Made by a program: the position numbers and the translations under genes | Part shown: positions 56,137-64,000 of the stretch, piece after piece | Numbering within the stretch: the stretch's first letter is position 1 | Layout: each line of letters opens with the position of its first letter | Notes under the pieces: model-generated | What the model was told of the DNA's origin: nothing | Database searches by the model: none | What the model saw: only the letters and a program-made list of their open reading frames with translations | From: Acinetobacter harbinensis | Lineage (GTDB): Bacteria > Pseudomonadota > Gammaproteobacteria > Pseudomonadales > Moraxellaceae | Reading direction: 5' to 3' | DNA: 64,000 bases | NCBI RefSeq assembly: GCF_000816495.1 | Contig: NZ_JXBK01000001.1 | Location: 1 to 64,000 of the forward strand

Positions 56137-57375
56137 CTAACCCTTAAGTTCATCCTCACGGGTATAACGATCGACCACTACACTAATCATCATATCGCCC
56201 TGCACATTCACTACGGTACGCACGGTATCCAGCAAACGGTCAATCGGCAATAAAATCACGATGGCCTCGGCCGGTAAACCGACCGATTGCAACACCATAA
56301 TCATGGTCACCATACCGGCACTGGGAATACCGGGTGCGCCCAAGGACGCAATCATGGCGGTTAAACAGACAATCACTTGTTGACCGATAGTTAAATCCAG
56401 TCCCATTAAATTGGCAATAAATAACGCCGCAGCCGCTTCATACAGTGCCGTGCCATCCATATTCAATTGTGTGCCCAAAGGAATCACAAAACCGGCGGTG
56501 GCTGGGCGCACACCTAAATTTTCTTGTGCACATTTTAACGATAGCGGTAAGGTGGCTGAACTGGAACTGGTGGCAAACGCGGTAATCAGTGCACTGCGCG
56601 CACCTTTAAAAAAGATGATCGGATTCATTTTGCCAAATATCCACAACAACAGTGGCAACACCACGGCGCCATGAAAAATAGTGGTGCCAGTAACCACCAT
56701 GGCAAACTGCAATAACCGATTGAGCACGGAAATATCTTCGGTTGAGATCAGTTTGGCCAAAAGCGCAAAAATACCAATCGGGGCTAAGCGCATCACCCAG
56801 ATAATCATAAACATCATCATGTCAAAAAACTGCTGACTGAGTTGACGCACTGTTTTAAAGCGCTCGCCGCCATGCACCAATGCCACGCCAAAAAATAAAG
56901 CAAACACCACCACGGCCAAAATATTGCCTTCAGCAAACGCTTTAAATGGGTTCATGAGCGTGTTTTGAATAAAATGGGTTAAAAATGAACTGGGCGTTAA
57001 AGTGTCTGGAGTCTGATGGCTGCTCATGGCCTCTTGAAACAGTGCAATGTCTACGCCTTTGCCCACATCAAATAAATGCGTACTACTGAGCCCCAAAATA
57101 AGTGCCAAAGTGGTGGTGGTCACACAGCAAGCCAAGGTAATTTTCCAGACTTTACCCAACTGGCCACCAGATTGTAAATTAGAGACACCAACCACAATTG
57201 AGCTGAAAATCAATGGAATTAACAGCATTTTCAGTAAGCCAATAAAAATACTACTGGCAATGCCCAAGCCATACAAACTGGCTGCAAAAAACGCCGTTTC
57301 AGGGTAAAGATTTAAAACAAAGCCAAAGGCCACACCTAAAATTGCAGCAATTAAAATTTGGGTATTTAAGCTCAT
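56137..57375 (-). CDS. Dicarboxylate/amino acid:cation symporter (DAACS)
   Basis: A 412-residue inner-membrane secondary transporter of the GltP/GltT/DctA family, using Na+ or H+ to import glutamate, aspartate or C4-dicarboxylates. The serine-rich re-entrant hairpin TSSSSATLP and the downstream GTQLNMDGTALYEA block, which binds substrate and cation, are intact. Eight membrane helices plus two re-entrant loops are consistent with the length. Exact substrate is not determined. Confidence 0.9.
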   Translation of the reverse strand: MSLNTQILIAAILGVAFGFVLNLYPETAFFAASLYGLGIASSIFIGLLKMLLIPLIFSSIVVGVSNLQSGGQLGKVWKITLACCVTTTTLALILGLSSTHLFDVGKGVDIALFQEAMSSHQTPDTLTPSSFLTHFIQNTLMNPFKAFAEGNILAVVVFALFFGVALVHGGERFKTVRQLSQQFFDMMMFMIIWVMRLAPIGIFALLAKLISTEDISVLNRLLQFAMVVTGTTIFHGAVVLPLLLWIFGKMNPIIFFKGARSALITAFATSSSSATLPLSLKCAQENLGVRPATAGFVIPLGTQLNMDGTALYEAAAALFIANLMGLDLTIGQQVIVCLTAMIASLGAPGIPSAGMVTMIMVLQSVGLPAEAIVILLPIDRLLDTVRTVVNVQGDMMISVVVDRYTREDELKG

Positions 57376-57605
57376 GAGAACATGCTTATATGGCGAATAC
57401 GTGCAGGCACTATGCCATGCCTTTTTTTGAGAATCGAGCCATTTTTTGTCATCTATTCAAGCAGGCGCTAACTGAGACCAAGAGCTCAGTGAATTCAATT
57501 TTCTAAAATTTATAGATTTTCATACACCATAATCCGCAAGATCGATTGGATGAATTATCACGGCTACACAGGAATAAGGCTTGTGCATAAAAATAAAGAG
57601 TCAGA

Positions 57606-57640
57606 GATCAAAAAACCGGAAATTACTCCGGTTTTTGATC
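57606..57640. terminator. Intrinsic terminator after tesB
   Basis: GATCAAAAAACCGGA / TCCGGTTTTTGATC pairs almost perfectly around a six-base loop. On the minus strand it lies 14 bp past tesB and has a T6 run. Confidence 0.85.
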
Positions 57641-57654
57641 TGACTTAAACGGTA

Positions 57655-58527
57655 TTACTGTGTTTCAATTTCGCGCACGCGAATTAAACCTTCTTGTACC
57701 GTACTACACACCAACTCACCTTTTTGCCACATACGGCCGAAGTTTAGACCACGTGAACTGGCGCTGACCGTAGCATCCATATCATAGAGCATCCATTCAT
57801 CGACACGAAAGGGCTTATGGAAATACATCACATGATCAATACTGGCACACTGCAAACTTGGCGATAAAAAGCTTAAACCTTGTGGACGTAATGCCGTGGT
57901 CATTAAAGTAAAATCGGAATAAAAAGCGGCAATGGCTTGATGTAAAGAGACGTCATCTAAATTTTCAGGCACGGCACTATGGGTGCGTAAATAGTGCGCA
58001 TAAGACGGCGCTTCAGGCTGTGGCTGAAACGGATTGCTGGGATTAATCGGGCGAATATCAATATGTCGATCACGCATAAAGCTGGCACGGACATTTTCCG
58101 GCACAAACTCCACCATGCTTTTTTTCAGCTCTGCTTCAGATTTTAAGCTGGCCACATCCGGATAATCCGGTTCAGAGATTTGATAATTCAACCCCTCTTC
58201 TGGCTCTGCAAATGAAATCATGGCAGTAAAAATAGTCCGGCCATGTTGAATGGCGCGCACTTGACGACTGACAAAACTTTTGCCATCTCTTAAACGATCA
58301 ATTTCATATAAAATAGGCGCGTTAACATCGCCGCCATATAAAAAATAAGCATGTAAAGAATGTGCAGGACGGTCGGTGGTATAAGATGCTGCGCGTAAAG
58401 CTTGACCCAAAACTTGCCCACCAAAAACCCGCTTACCGACCAAGTTCCGACTGATGCCGCGGTAAACATTTTCTTCAATTTTTTCAAGACTGAGTAATTC
58501 AATTAACTCTTGGGTTAAGGTATTCAT
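57655..58527 (-). CDS. tesB: Acyl-CoA thioesterase II
   Basis: A 290-residue double-hotdog acyl-CoA thioesterase that hydrolyses medium- to long-chain acyl-CoAs. The block VFGGQVLGQALRAASYT (residues 34-50) and the C-terminal ASIDHVMYFHKPFRVDEWMLYD block are diagnostic of TesB. Cytoplasmic. It is divergent from plsB, so two lipid-metabolism genes share a 290-bp intergenic region. Confidence 0.93.
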   Translation of the reverse strand: MNTLTQELIELLSLEKIEENVYRGISRNLVGKRVFGGQVLGQALRAASYTTDRPAHSLHAYFLYGGDVNAPILYEIDRLRDGKSFVSRQVRAIQHGRTIFTAMISFAEPEEGLNYQISEPDYPDVASLKSEAELKKSMVEFVPENVRASFMRDRHIDIRPINPSNPFQPQPEAPSYAHYLRTHSAVPENLDDVSLHQAIAAFYSDFTLMTTALRPQGLSFLSPSLQCASIDHVMYFHKPFRVDEWMLYDMDATVSASSRGLNFGRMWQKGELVCSTVQEGLIRVREIETQ

Positions 58528-58817
58528 ACACGACCTGTTTAATAGAGGATAGCCAGCAGCTAGGCAAAATTTAAATCAATCAGCAACGCTATGCTGACTA
58601 TTTTGCCATAAATCCAGACCAAAACCCTAGAGTTAGACTGACTGATGTGTCACACGATTACAGAATCGATGCCACTAAAAATACCTTTTTTAACGATAAA
58701 AGTTAACAATCACCATGCATTTTGACTGAAAATGACCGAGTGTTTTAAATTACAATAGTGCAAAATCATTTTCCCCCTCAGTAAATCTGCGCTGTCGGTC
58801 ATTAATCAGGAGTGTGT

Positions 58818-61394
58818 ATGTCCAAGAGTGGCTTTGGTCAAATCTATCGTCGGCTTTCCAGTAAGCTGCTTGACCTTGTGGTAACTCCACATGTTCTTGG
58901 TGAGGTTCCCAGTGAATCCGTATCGACCGCAACAGCGATAGGCACACAACCGCCCAGCACAACGAAAGTGGTGTGTTATGTGTTGCAGAATTATTCACGC
59001 AGTAATGCCCTATTGATTGATGCGGAAACGCGTCGTTTACAACTTGCACCGGCATTAAATCCTTTGCTGCTTGGCACACATAAAGAAAAGGCTTCGATTC
59101 TTTTTTTACAGCACCACAATGAAAATAATCTGCTCAGTCCACCTACGCATGCTTTTCCGCCGCGTTTATTGCGTTTAATTGAAGTGATTGAGCAGCATCC
59201 GGAGATGGATGTGGAATTTATTCCAGTGACTGTACTGTGGGGACGCGCACCGGATAAAGAAGATTCTTGGTTTAAATTATTGTTTACCGACACGTGGGCA
59301 ACCCCCAGCAAGGTCAAGCAATTGATGAATATTGGTCTACATGGCCGACAAGCCTATTTAGAGTTTCATCAAGGGCAATCCTTACGTGCTTTGATTGAGC
59401 ATGCCAAAGCCACACATGCCAATCTCTCCCCTGCAACCTATATTATTAACACCCTAAACAATTACTTAGATGGTCAACGTGCAGTGGTACTCGGCCCCGA
59501 TCTTTCTGATCGCCGCAATGTCATGCATTCATTGATTAAGTCAGAAGATGTGCAAGAGGCCATTCGCCGTGAAAGTTTGCGCAGCAAAATCAGTATGCTG
59601 GATGCCGAACGCCGTGCCATTGCCTATTTAAATGAAATTGTGTCCGATTACTCGCATTCTGCCGTGCGTTTTGCCGATATGGCCTTAACCCGTTTATGGA
59701 CACAGTTGTATGACGGTGTTGAAGTGCATAATTTTAGTACCGTGCGCGAATTGGCCAAAGATTATCAAATCATCTATACGCCGTGTCATCGTAGTCACAT
59801 CGACTATTTACTCTTGTCGTATGTGATTTACAAACGCGGCATGATGGTGCCGTACATTGCCGCCGGTGACAATTTGAATATGCCGTTTGTCGGTCAATTG
59901 CTGCGCGGTGGCGGTGCCTTTTTTATTCGTCGCACGTTCCGTGGCAATGGTTTATATACCACGGTGTTTAAAGAATACCTATACAGTATTTTGTCGCGCA
60001 ATACGCCGCTGGAATATTTCATTGAAGGTGGGCGTTCGCGTACTGGACGACTGCTGCCACCGAAAACCGGTATGTTGGCAATGACCGTACACAGTCATTT
60101 ACGCGGTAAATCAAAACCGATTGTGTTTTTACCGACCTACATTGGCTATGAACGCTTGATGGAAGGCTCGACCTATGTCGGTGAAATGCAAGGCAAGCCG
60201 AAAGAATCGGAATCAGTGATTGGTATCTTCAAAACCTTACGTAAAATTGAGCGTATCTTTGGCAAAGTGCATGTGAACTTTGGTGAACCAGTCTTTTTAG
60301 ATGAGATGCTGCAAAAATATGGTGCCGATCAGATCAAAATTGAAAAAAATGATGATCCGATTCCGCAAATTGTCTCCGATGCCGTCAATGATTCAGCGCA
60401 TGCGATTTTAGAAAACATTAACCGTGCCGTGGTGATTAATCCGGTTTCACTGTTATCGCTGATTTTATTGGCCACACCCAAACACACTTTAGATGAAGAA
60501 ATCTGTATTAAGCAGTTAGAGGTTTATCAAAATCTGGTCAAGGCGCTGCCCTATGATGAACGCACCCAAGTGACGGCGTTATCGGGTAAAGAAATTATTG
60601 CCTATGGCTTGAAACTAAAACTGATTAAACGTATTAAGCACGTCTTGGGCGATATTATTGCCATTGAAGACAATCAAGCAGTACTGCTGACCTATTTCCG
60701 CAATAACATTTTACATGCCTTTGTTTTACCGTCATTGATTGCTGCTTTGGTGGAACACAATGGTTGCATTCGTCGCAGTGACTTACTGAATGTGATTCGT
60801 ACGCTGTATCCGTTCTTAAAAGCAGAACTGTATTTAAAATGGCAAGATGAGCAACTAAACACTCAAATTTGCGCTTATGTGGAAGCTTTAATTCAGGCCC
60901 ATTTGATTGCTGTAGATGCAGAGAATAATTTGGTCTCACCGGCACCAAATACAGAAGACCACAATCAATTGATGGTATTGGCTGCACCAGTGATGCAAAG
61001 TCTAGAGCGTTACTACATGACTTTGGCGCTGATCACGCAGCGTGGTTCGGGTAATATTTCTACCCGTCAGGTCGAGGAACTCAGTCATTTGGTTGGCCAG
61101 CGTTTATCGGTGTTGTATGAGTTCAACTCACCTGAATTTTTTGATAAAGCCCTGTTCCAAAGCTTTATTAAAGTGCTGACCCAGCAAGGCTATATCAGCA
61201 CCAATGACGACAACGCCATTGTCTTTGATGAGAATTTTCAAAACGTGGCGCAGTACGCCAATTTGGTGCTGGATGATGTGACCTTACAGATGCTGCAACA
61301 TATCACCACCTTTAGTGATGATGAGCTAAAAGAAACGTTAGATGCCGTGGCAGCACAACAAGCAAAACGTCGCTTAAAACGTAAGAAAAAATAA
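58818..61394 (+). CDS. plsB: Glycerol-3-phosphate 1-O-acyltransferase
   Basis: PlsB makes lysophosphatidic acid from glycerol-3-phosphate and acyl-ACP or acyl-CoA, the first step of phospholipid synthesis. The acyltransferase motif HxxxxD is H324-x4-D329 (HRSHID), and the substrate-binding FIEGGRSRTGR block follows. The ATG at 58818, with AGGAG six bases upstream, is preferred over the in-frame GTG at 58812, giving 858 aa. The C terminus is Arg/Lys-rich. Membrane-associated. Monocistronic with a terminator. Confidence 0.96.
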   Translation: MSKSGFGQIYRRLSSKLLDLVVTPHVLGEVPSESVSTATAIGTQPPSTTKVVCYVLQNYSRSNALLIDAETRRLQLAPALNPLLLGTHKEKASILFLQHHNENNLLSPPTHAFPPRLLRLIEVIEQHPEMDVEFIPVTVLWGRAPDKEDSWFKLLFTDTWATPSKVKQLMNIGLHGRQAYLEFHQGQSLRALIEHAKATHANLSPATYIINTLNNYLDGQRAVVLGPDLSDRRNVMHSLIKSEDVQEAIRRESLRSKISMLDAERRAIAYLNEIVSDYSHSAVRFADMALTRLWTQLYDGVEVHNFSTVRELAKDYQIIYTPCHRSHIDYLLLSYVIYKRGMMVPYIAAGDNLNMPFVGQLLRGGGAFFIRRTFRGNGLYTTVFKEYLYSILSRNTPLEYFIEGGRSRTGRLLPPKTGMLAMTVHSHLRGKSKPIVFLPTYIGYERLMEGSTYVGEMQGKPKESESVIGIFKTLRKIERIFGKVHVNFGEPVFLDEMLQKYGADQIKIEKNDDPIPQIVSDAVNDSAHAILENINRAVVINPVSLLSLILLATPKHTLDEEICIKQLEVYQNLVKALPYDERTQVTALSGKEIIAYGLKLKLIKRIKHVLGDIIAIEDNQAVLLTYFRNNILHAFVLPSLIAALVEHNGCIRRSDLLNVIRTLYPFLKAELYLKWQDEQLNTQICAYVEALIQAHLIAVDAENNLVSPAPNTEDHNQLMVLAAPVMQSLERYYMTLALITQRGSGNISTRQVEELSHLVGQRLSVLYEFNSPEFFDKALFQSFIKVLTQQGYISTNDDNAIVFDENFQNVAQYANLVLDDVTLQMLQHITTFSDDELKETLDAVAAQQAKRRLKRKKK

Positions 61395-61418
61395 TATTCA
61401 AATCATCCTTGGATGACT

Positions 61419-61471
61419 AAAAAGAGTCAGTAGATGCAGGTATTTCACTGCATTTGCTGACTCTTTTTTTT
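61419..61471 (+). terminator. Intrinsic terminator after plsB
   Basis: AAAAGAGTCAG and CTGACTCTTTT arms, with an inner ATGCAG/CTGCAT stem, are followed by a T8 run on the plus strand. Confidence 0.85.
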
Positions 61472-61521
61472 GGCCTTACTGCTCTTTTTGACTCAAACAC
61501 CGGCTTAATACAGCGAGCCTG

Positions 61522-62334
61522 TTATAGGTCTACTTCTGCCAATAACTGTTTATAATCCTCAAAACAATCTTGATGCTGTAACTCAAAACCGCTCTTGGGC
61601 ATACGTGTGGCGTAAACGCGTTTGCCGGTAAGCGCTTCACTGTCTAAAACCAACAGCGGCAAATTCAGCTGGCGCTGGAACCACTGGATGGTTTCATGTA
61701 AAGCCAATGGCCGATTGTTGCTGATGATATAAGAGCTTTCAGCATGTTCCACGTGAACCAAGTGCGCTAAGAAGCCTGCCAAATCTTCAATATGAATCTG
61801 ATTGCTATAGTGAATGTTAGGATAATGGGTCGTGCTGTGTGCCAACTTCAGCATTCGCGTTACCGAGTTACCGTAAATACCGGTAGGCCGGATGATAATG
61901 CACTGCGCCGGATAAGCTTGCTGATAGAGCTGTTCCATCTGTAACAATAATGCGCCTTGGGCATCATTTGGTACACACGCGGAATCATCATCAATCCGTG
62001 CACCATTATTTTCTCCATAGACCCGAGTCGAGGACACCAGCACCAATTTTTGTACCGGATGGGTTTTTAAGGCCTGTAGAATGGGCTGTACTGAATCGAC
62101 ATAGGCCTGTTGATAGCCCTCAATACTGCTTTCAGCGGGCGATAACAACACATAGACCCAATCAATGGCGGCCACTTGCGCTAAATTGAGTTGATGAACA
62201 TCTTGAATAAGATGATTGGCATAAGGATCTGTTTTTGGAGTTTGACTAATTGTGGTAATTTGGTGGCCATGCTGAAATAGTTGTTTGGCAACGCGCTGAG
62301 ATGTTTTACCATAACCAATAAATAAAATATGCAT
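61522..62334 (-). CDS. NAD-dependent epimerase/dehydratase-like protein (YeeZ-like)
   Basis: A 270-residue extended short-chain dehydrogenase-type protein. The N-terminal Rossmann motif GYGKTSQ (8-14) is a variant glycine motif; LVLVSSTRVYGE and the IRPTGIYG block correspond to catalytic Ser and structural motifs of nucleotide-sugar epimerases. The standard catalytic YxxxK is not clear, resembling YeeZ. Substrate unknown. Divergent from recG, with 35 bp between the starts. Confidence 0.8.
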   Translation of the reverse strand: MHILFIGYGKTSQRVAKQLFQHGHQITTISQTPKTDPYANHLIQDVHQLNLAQVAAIDWVYVLLSPAESSIEGYQQAYVDSVQPILQALKTHPVQKLVLVSSTRVYGENNGARIDDDSACVPNDAQGALLLQMEQLYQQAYPAQCIIIRPTGIYGNSVTRMLKLAHSTTHYPNIHYSNQIHIEDLAGFLAHLVHVEHAESSYIISNNRPLALHETIQWFQRQLNLPLLVLDSEALTGKRVYATRMPKSGFELQHQDCFEDYKQLLAEVDL

Positions 62335-62369
62335 TAAGCACCTGATGATATAACTTAAGTTGAGGGGAC

Positions 62370-64000
62370 ATGGCTGCAGTCCATCAATTGCAAGGGGTAG
62401 GAACTGCCTCTACTGCTTTACTTGAAAAATTAAACATTTTCAGCACAGATGACTTGTTGTTTCATCTGCCGCGTGACTATGAAGATCGTAGCACGATCAT
62501 CGCCATGAACCAATTGACCGTGGGGCGCAGCTATTTACTCGAAGGTGTGGTGAAAGGTGTCGACTTCCCACCCGGCAAGCGTAAATCAATGGCGGTGCTG
62601 TTGCAGGATGATTTTGGTAAAGTCACCTTGCGCTTTTATCATGTGTATAAAGCCTTAACCGACCGTGCCAAACTTGGGCATCGGCTACGGATTTTTGGTG
62701 AAGTTCGCGTCGGTGCGCGTGGCTTAGAGCTTTATCATCCGGAAATTCAGCTGATTACTGAACACACGCCGCTACCTAAAACTGAACTGACCGCAATTTA
62801 TCCTGCCACCGACGGTCTAACGCAAAGCAAACTGCGTGACTATGTCAAACAAGCCCTCAAACAGCACAGTGAAGATTTGCCTGAGCTACTACCGGAAAAG
62901 TTCACCAATGGTTATGCGCTGAAACAAGCGCTGCACTATATTCATCAGCCACCGGTCGATGCCAATATGCTGCAACTGGCCCAAGGCGCACACCCTGCCC
63001 AGCAACGCTTAATCTTTGAAGAACTGGTGGCACATCAAATTAGTTTATTGGCCCGCCGTGCCTATATTCAGCAAATTGCAGCCCCTTCATTTGTGGCCAG
63101 TCAAAAGTTTGCCCAAGCCTTATTGGCCAGTTTACCGTTTAGTCTGACCGCCGCACAAAAGCGCGTTTCCACAGAAATCATGCAGGATTTACAGCAAAAC
63201 AAACCCATGCTGCGTTTGGTGCAAGGCGATGTTGGCGCCGGTAAAACCTTAGTGGCTGCAATCGCCGCCTGTCATACTTTAGAAGAAGGCTGGCAAGTGG
63301 CATTAATGGCACCGACTGAAATTTTAGCCGAACAGCATTATCTAAATTTTAAAAAATGGTTTGAGCCGCTTGGCTTAAGTGTGGCTTGGCTGTCCGGCAA
63401 ACAAAAAGGTAAAGCGCGACTGGCTGCAGAACAAGCCATTAAAAATGGCACAGCGCAGTTGGTTATTGGGACGCATGCCCTATTTCAAGACACAGTCGGC
63501 TTTGCTCAATTGGGTTTGGTGATTATTGATGAGCAGCATCGTTTTGGTGTTGATCAACGTCTGGCACTGCGCAATAAAGGCGGCAACAATATGACACCGC
63601 ATCAATTGGTGATGACCGCCACGCCTATCCCGCGCACACTAGCCATGTCGGCTTATGGCGATTTAGATACTTCAGTGATTGATGAATTGCCTCCCGGTCG
63701 CACGCCCATTCAAACCGTGACCATTCCTTTAGAGCGCCGCGAAGAAGTATTACTGCGTACCGTGAGTAATTGTATGGCCGGCAAACAAGCCTATTGGGTC
63801 TGCACCTTAGTGGAACAATCGGAAACTTTAGATGCTCAAGCCGCCGAAGCCATGTTTCAAGATATTCAACTGCGCTTTCCCGAATTAAATGTCGGTTTGG
63901 TGCATGGTAAAATGAAGGCGGAAGAAAAACAGGCGGTCATGCAACAATTTAAACACAACACCTTACAGCTGTTGATCGCCACCACGGTGATTGAAGTGGG
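62370..64000 (+). CDS. recG: ATP-dependent DNA helicase RecG, 3' end outside window
   Basis: RecG remodels stalled forks, R-loops and Holliday junctions. The first 543 codons are present and the gene runs off the right edge. Seen are the N-terminal wedge OB domain (about 55-150), Walker A GDVGAGKT with K292, the DEQH box at 387-390 and the TATPIPRTLAM motif. The ATG at 62370 follows GAGGGG. The missing part is the second helicase lobe and C-terminal domain. Confidence 0.96.
   Translation, partial: MAAVHQLQGVGTASTALLEKLNIFSTDDLLFHLPRDYEDRSTIIAMNQLTVGRSYLLEGVVKGVDFPPGKRKSMAVLLQDDFGKVTLRFYHVYKALTDRAKLGHRLRIFGEVRVGARGLELYHPEIQLITEHTPLPKTELTAIYPATDGLTQSKLRDYVKQALKQHSEDLPELLPEKFTNGYALKQALHYIHQPPVDANMLQLAQGAHPAQQRLIFEELVAHQISLLARRAYIQQIAAPSFVASQKFAQALLASLPFSLTAAQKRVSTEIMQDLQQNKPMLRLVQGDVGAGKTLVAAIAACHTLEEGWQVALMAPTEILAEQHYLNFKKWFEPLGLSVAWLSGKQKGKARLAAEQAIKNGTAQLVIGTHALFQDTVGFAQLGLVIIDEQHRFGVDQRLALRNKGGNNMTPHQLVMTATPIPRTLAMSAYGDLDTSVIDELPPGRTPIQTVTIPLERREEVLLRTVSNCMAGKQAYWVCTLVEQSETLDAQAAEAMFQDIQLRFPELNVGLVHGKMKAEEKQAVMQQFKHNTLQLLIATTVIEV

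Overview
The window is about 64 kb of a gammaproteobacterial chromosome that is almost certainly Acinetobacter (Moraxellaceae). The reasons are moderate GC, AT-rich spacers, an AlmA-type long-chain alkane monooxygenase, two DUF2789 proteins, ribosomal proteins of the Acinetobacter type, and a fused S10-spc-alpha ribosomal cluster. It is mostly housekeeping chromosome. I see no insertion sequence, prophage, integrase or CRISPR array.

Layout. 1-9 kb: lipid and rRNA modification genes (a partial unknown gene, pssA, rlmJ), a 2OG-Fe(II) oxygenase, two DUF2789 paralogues, mdh, a catalytically dead RNase T2 homologue and slt. 9-16 kb: miaB, phoH, ybeY, a TonB-like protein, a DUF3108 protein and xpt. 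16-18 kb: a gene-poor, AT-rich stretch with four small minus-strand genes (36, 37, 57 and 78 codons) and a zinc-ribbon/glycine-zipper protein. 18-22 kb: wrbA, a YihY-type membrane protein, a structured intergenic element, a fumarylacetoacetate hydrolase-family gene and a YcxB-like gene. 22-23.5 kb: three identical tRNA-Arg(ACG) genes and one tRNA-Ser(GCT), with a frameshifted membrane-protein gene between two of the Arg copies. 23.8-29.3 kb: rnr, prlC, yheV and a coiled-coil membrane protein. 29.5-34.7 kb: TRAP-type permease, rhombosortase, TatT-like lipoprotein, then sdhE-ygfX. 34.9-37.6 kb: acyl-CoA dehydrogenase and almA.

37.7-51.5 kb is one uninterrupted minus-strand ribosomal cluster from rpsJ to rplQ. 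It includes secY, rpmJ and rpoA, has a near-consensus promoter at its start and an intrinsic terminator at its end. The only real gaps lie at the classical operon boundaries (rpsQ/rplN and rpmJ/rpsM), and each holds a strong RNA hairpin. 52-64 kb: a PLP-dependent cystathionine lyase-like enzyme, a truncated flavohaemoglobin with an NsrR-like operator followed by nsrR itself, engB, a dicarboxylate/amino-acid symporter, tesB, plsB, a nucleoside-diphosphate-sugar epimerase-like gene, and the first two thirds of recG.

The observations most worth following are: (i) an RNase T2 fold that has lost every catalytic residue; (ii) a globin with a stump of reductase domain under an apparent NsrR operator; (iii) a row of hairpins at 20336-20429 whose first two loops carry GGA motifs, resembling CsrA-binding RNA; (iv) the tRNA-Arg direct repeats around a decaying gene; (v) the unannotated small-protein cluster at 16.1-17.4 kb; (vi) a TRAP locus with a rhombosortase and a TatT-like lipoprotein but no DctP.
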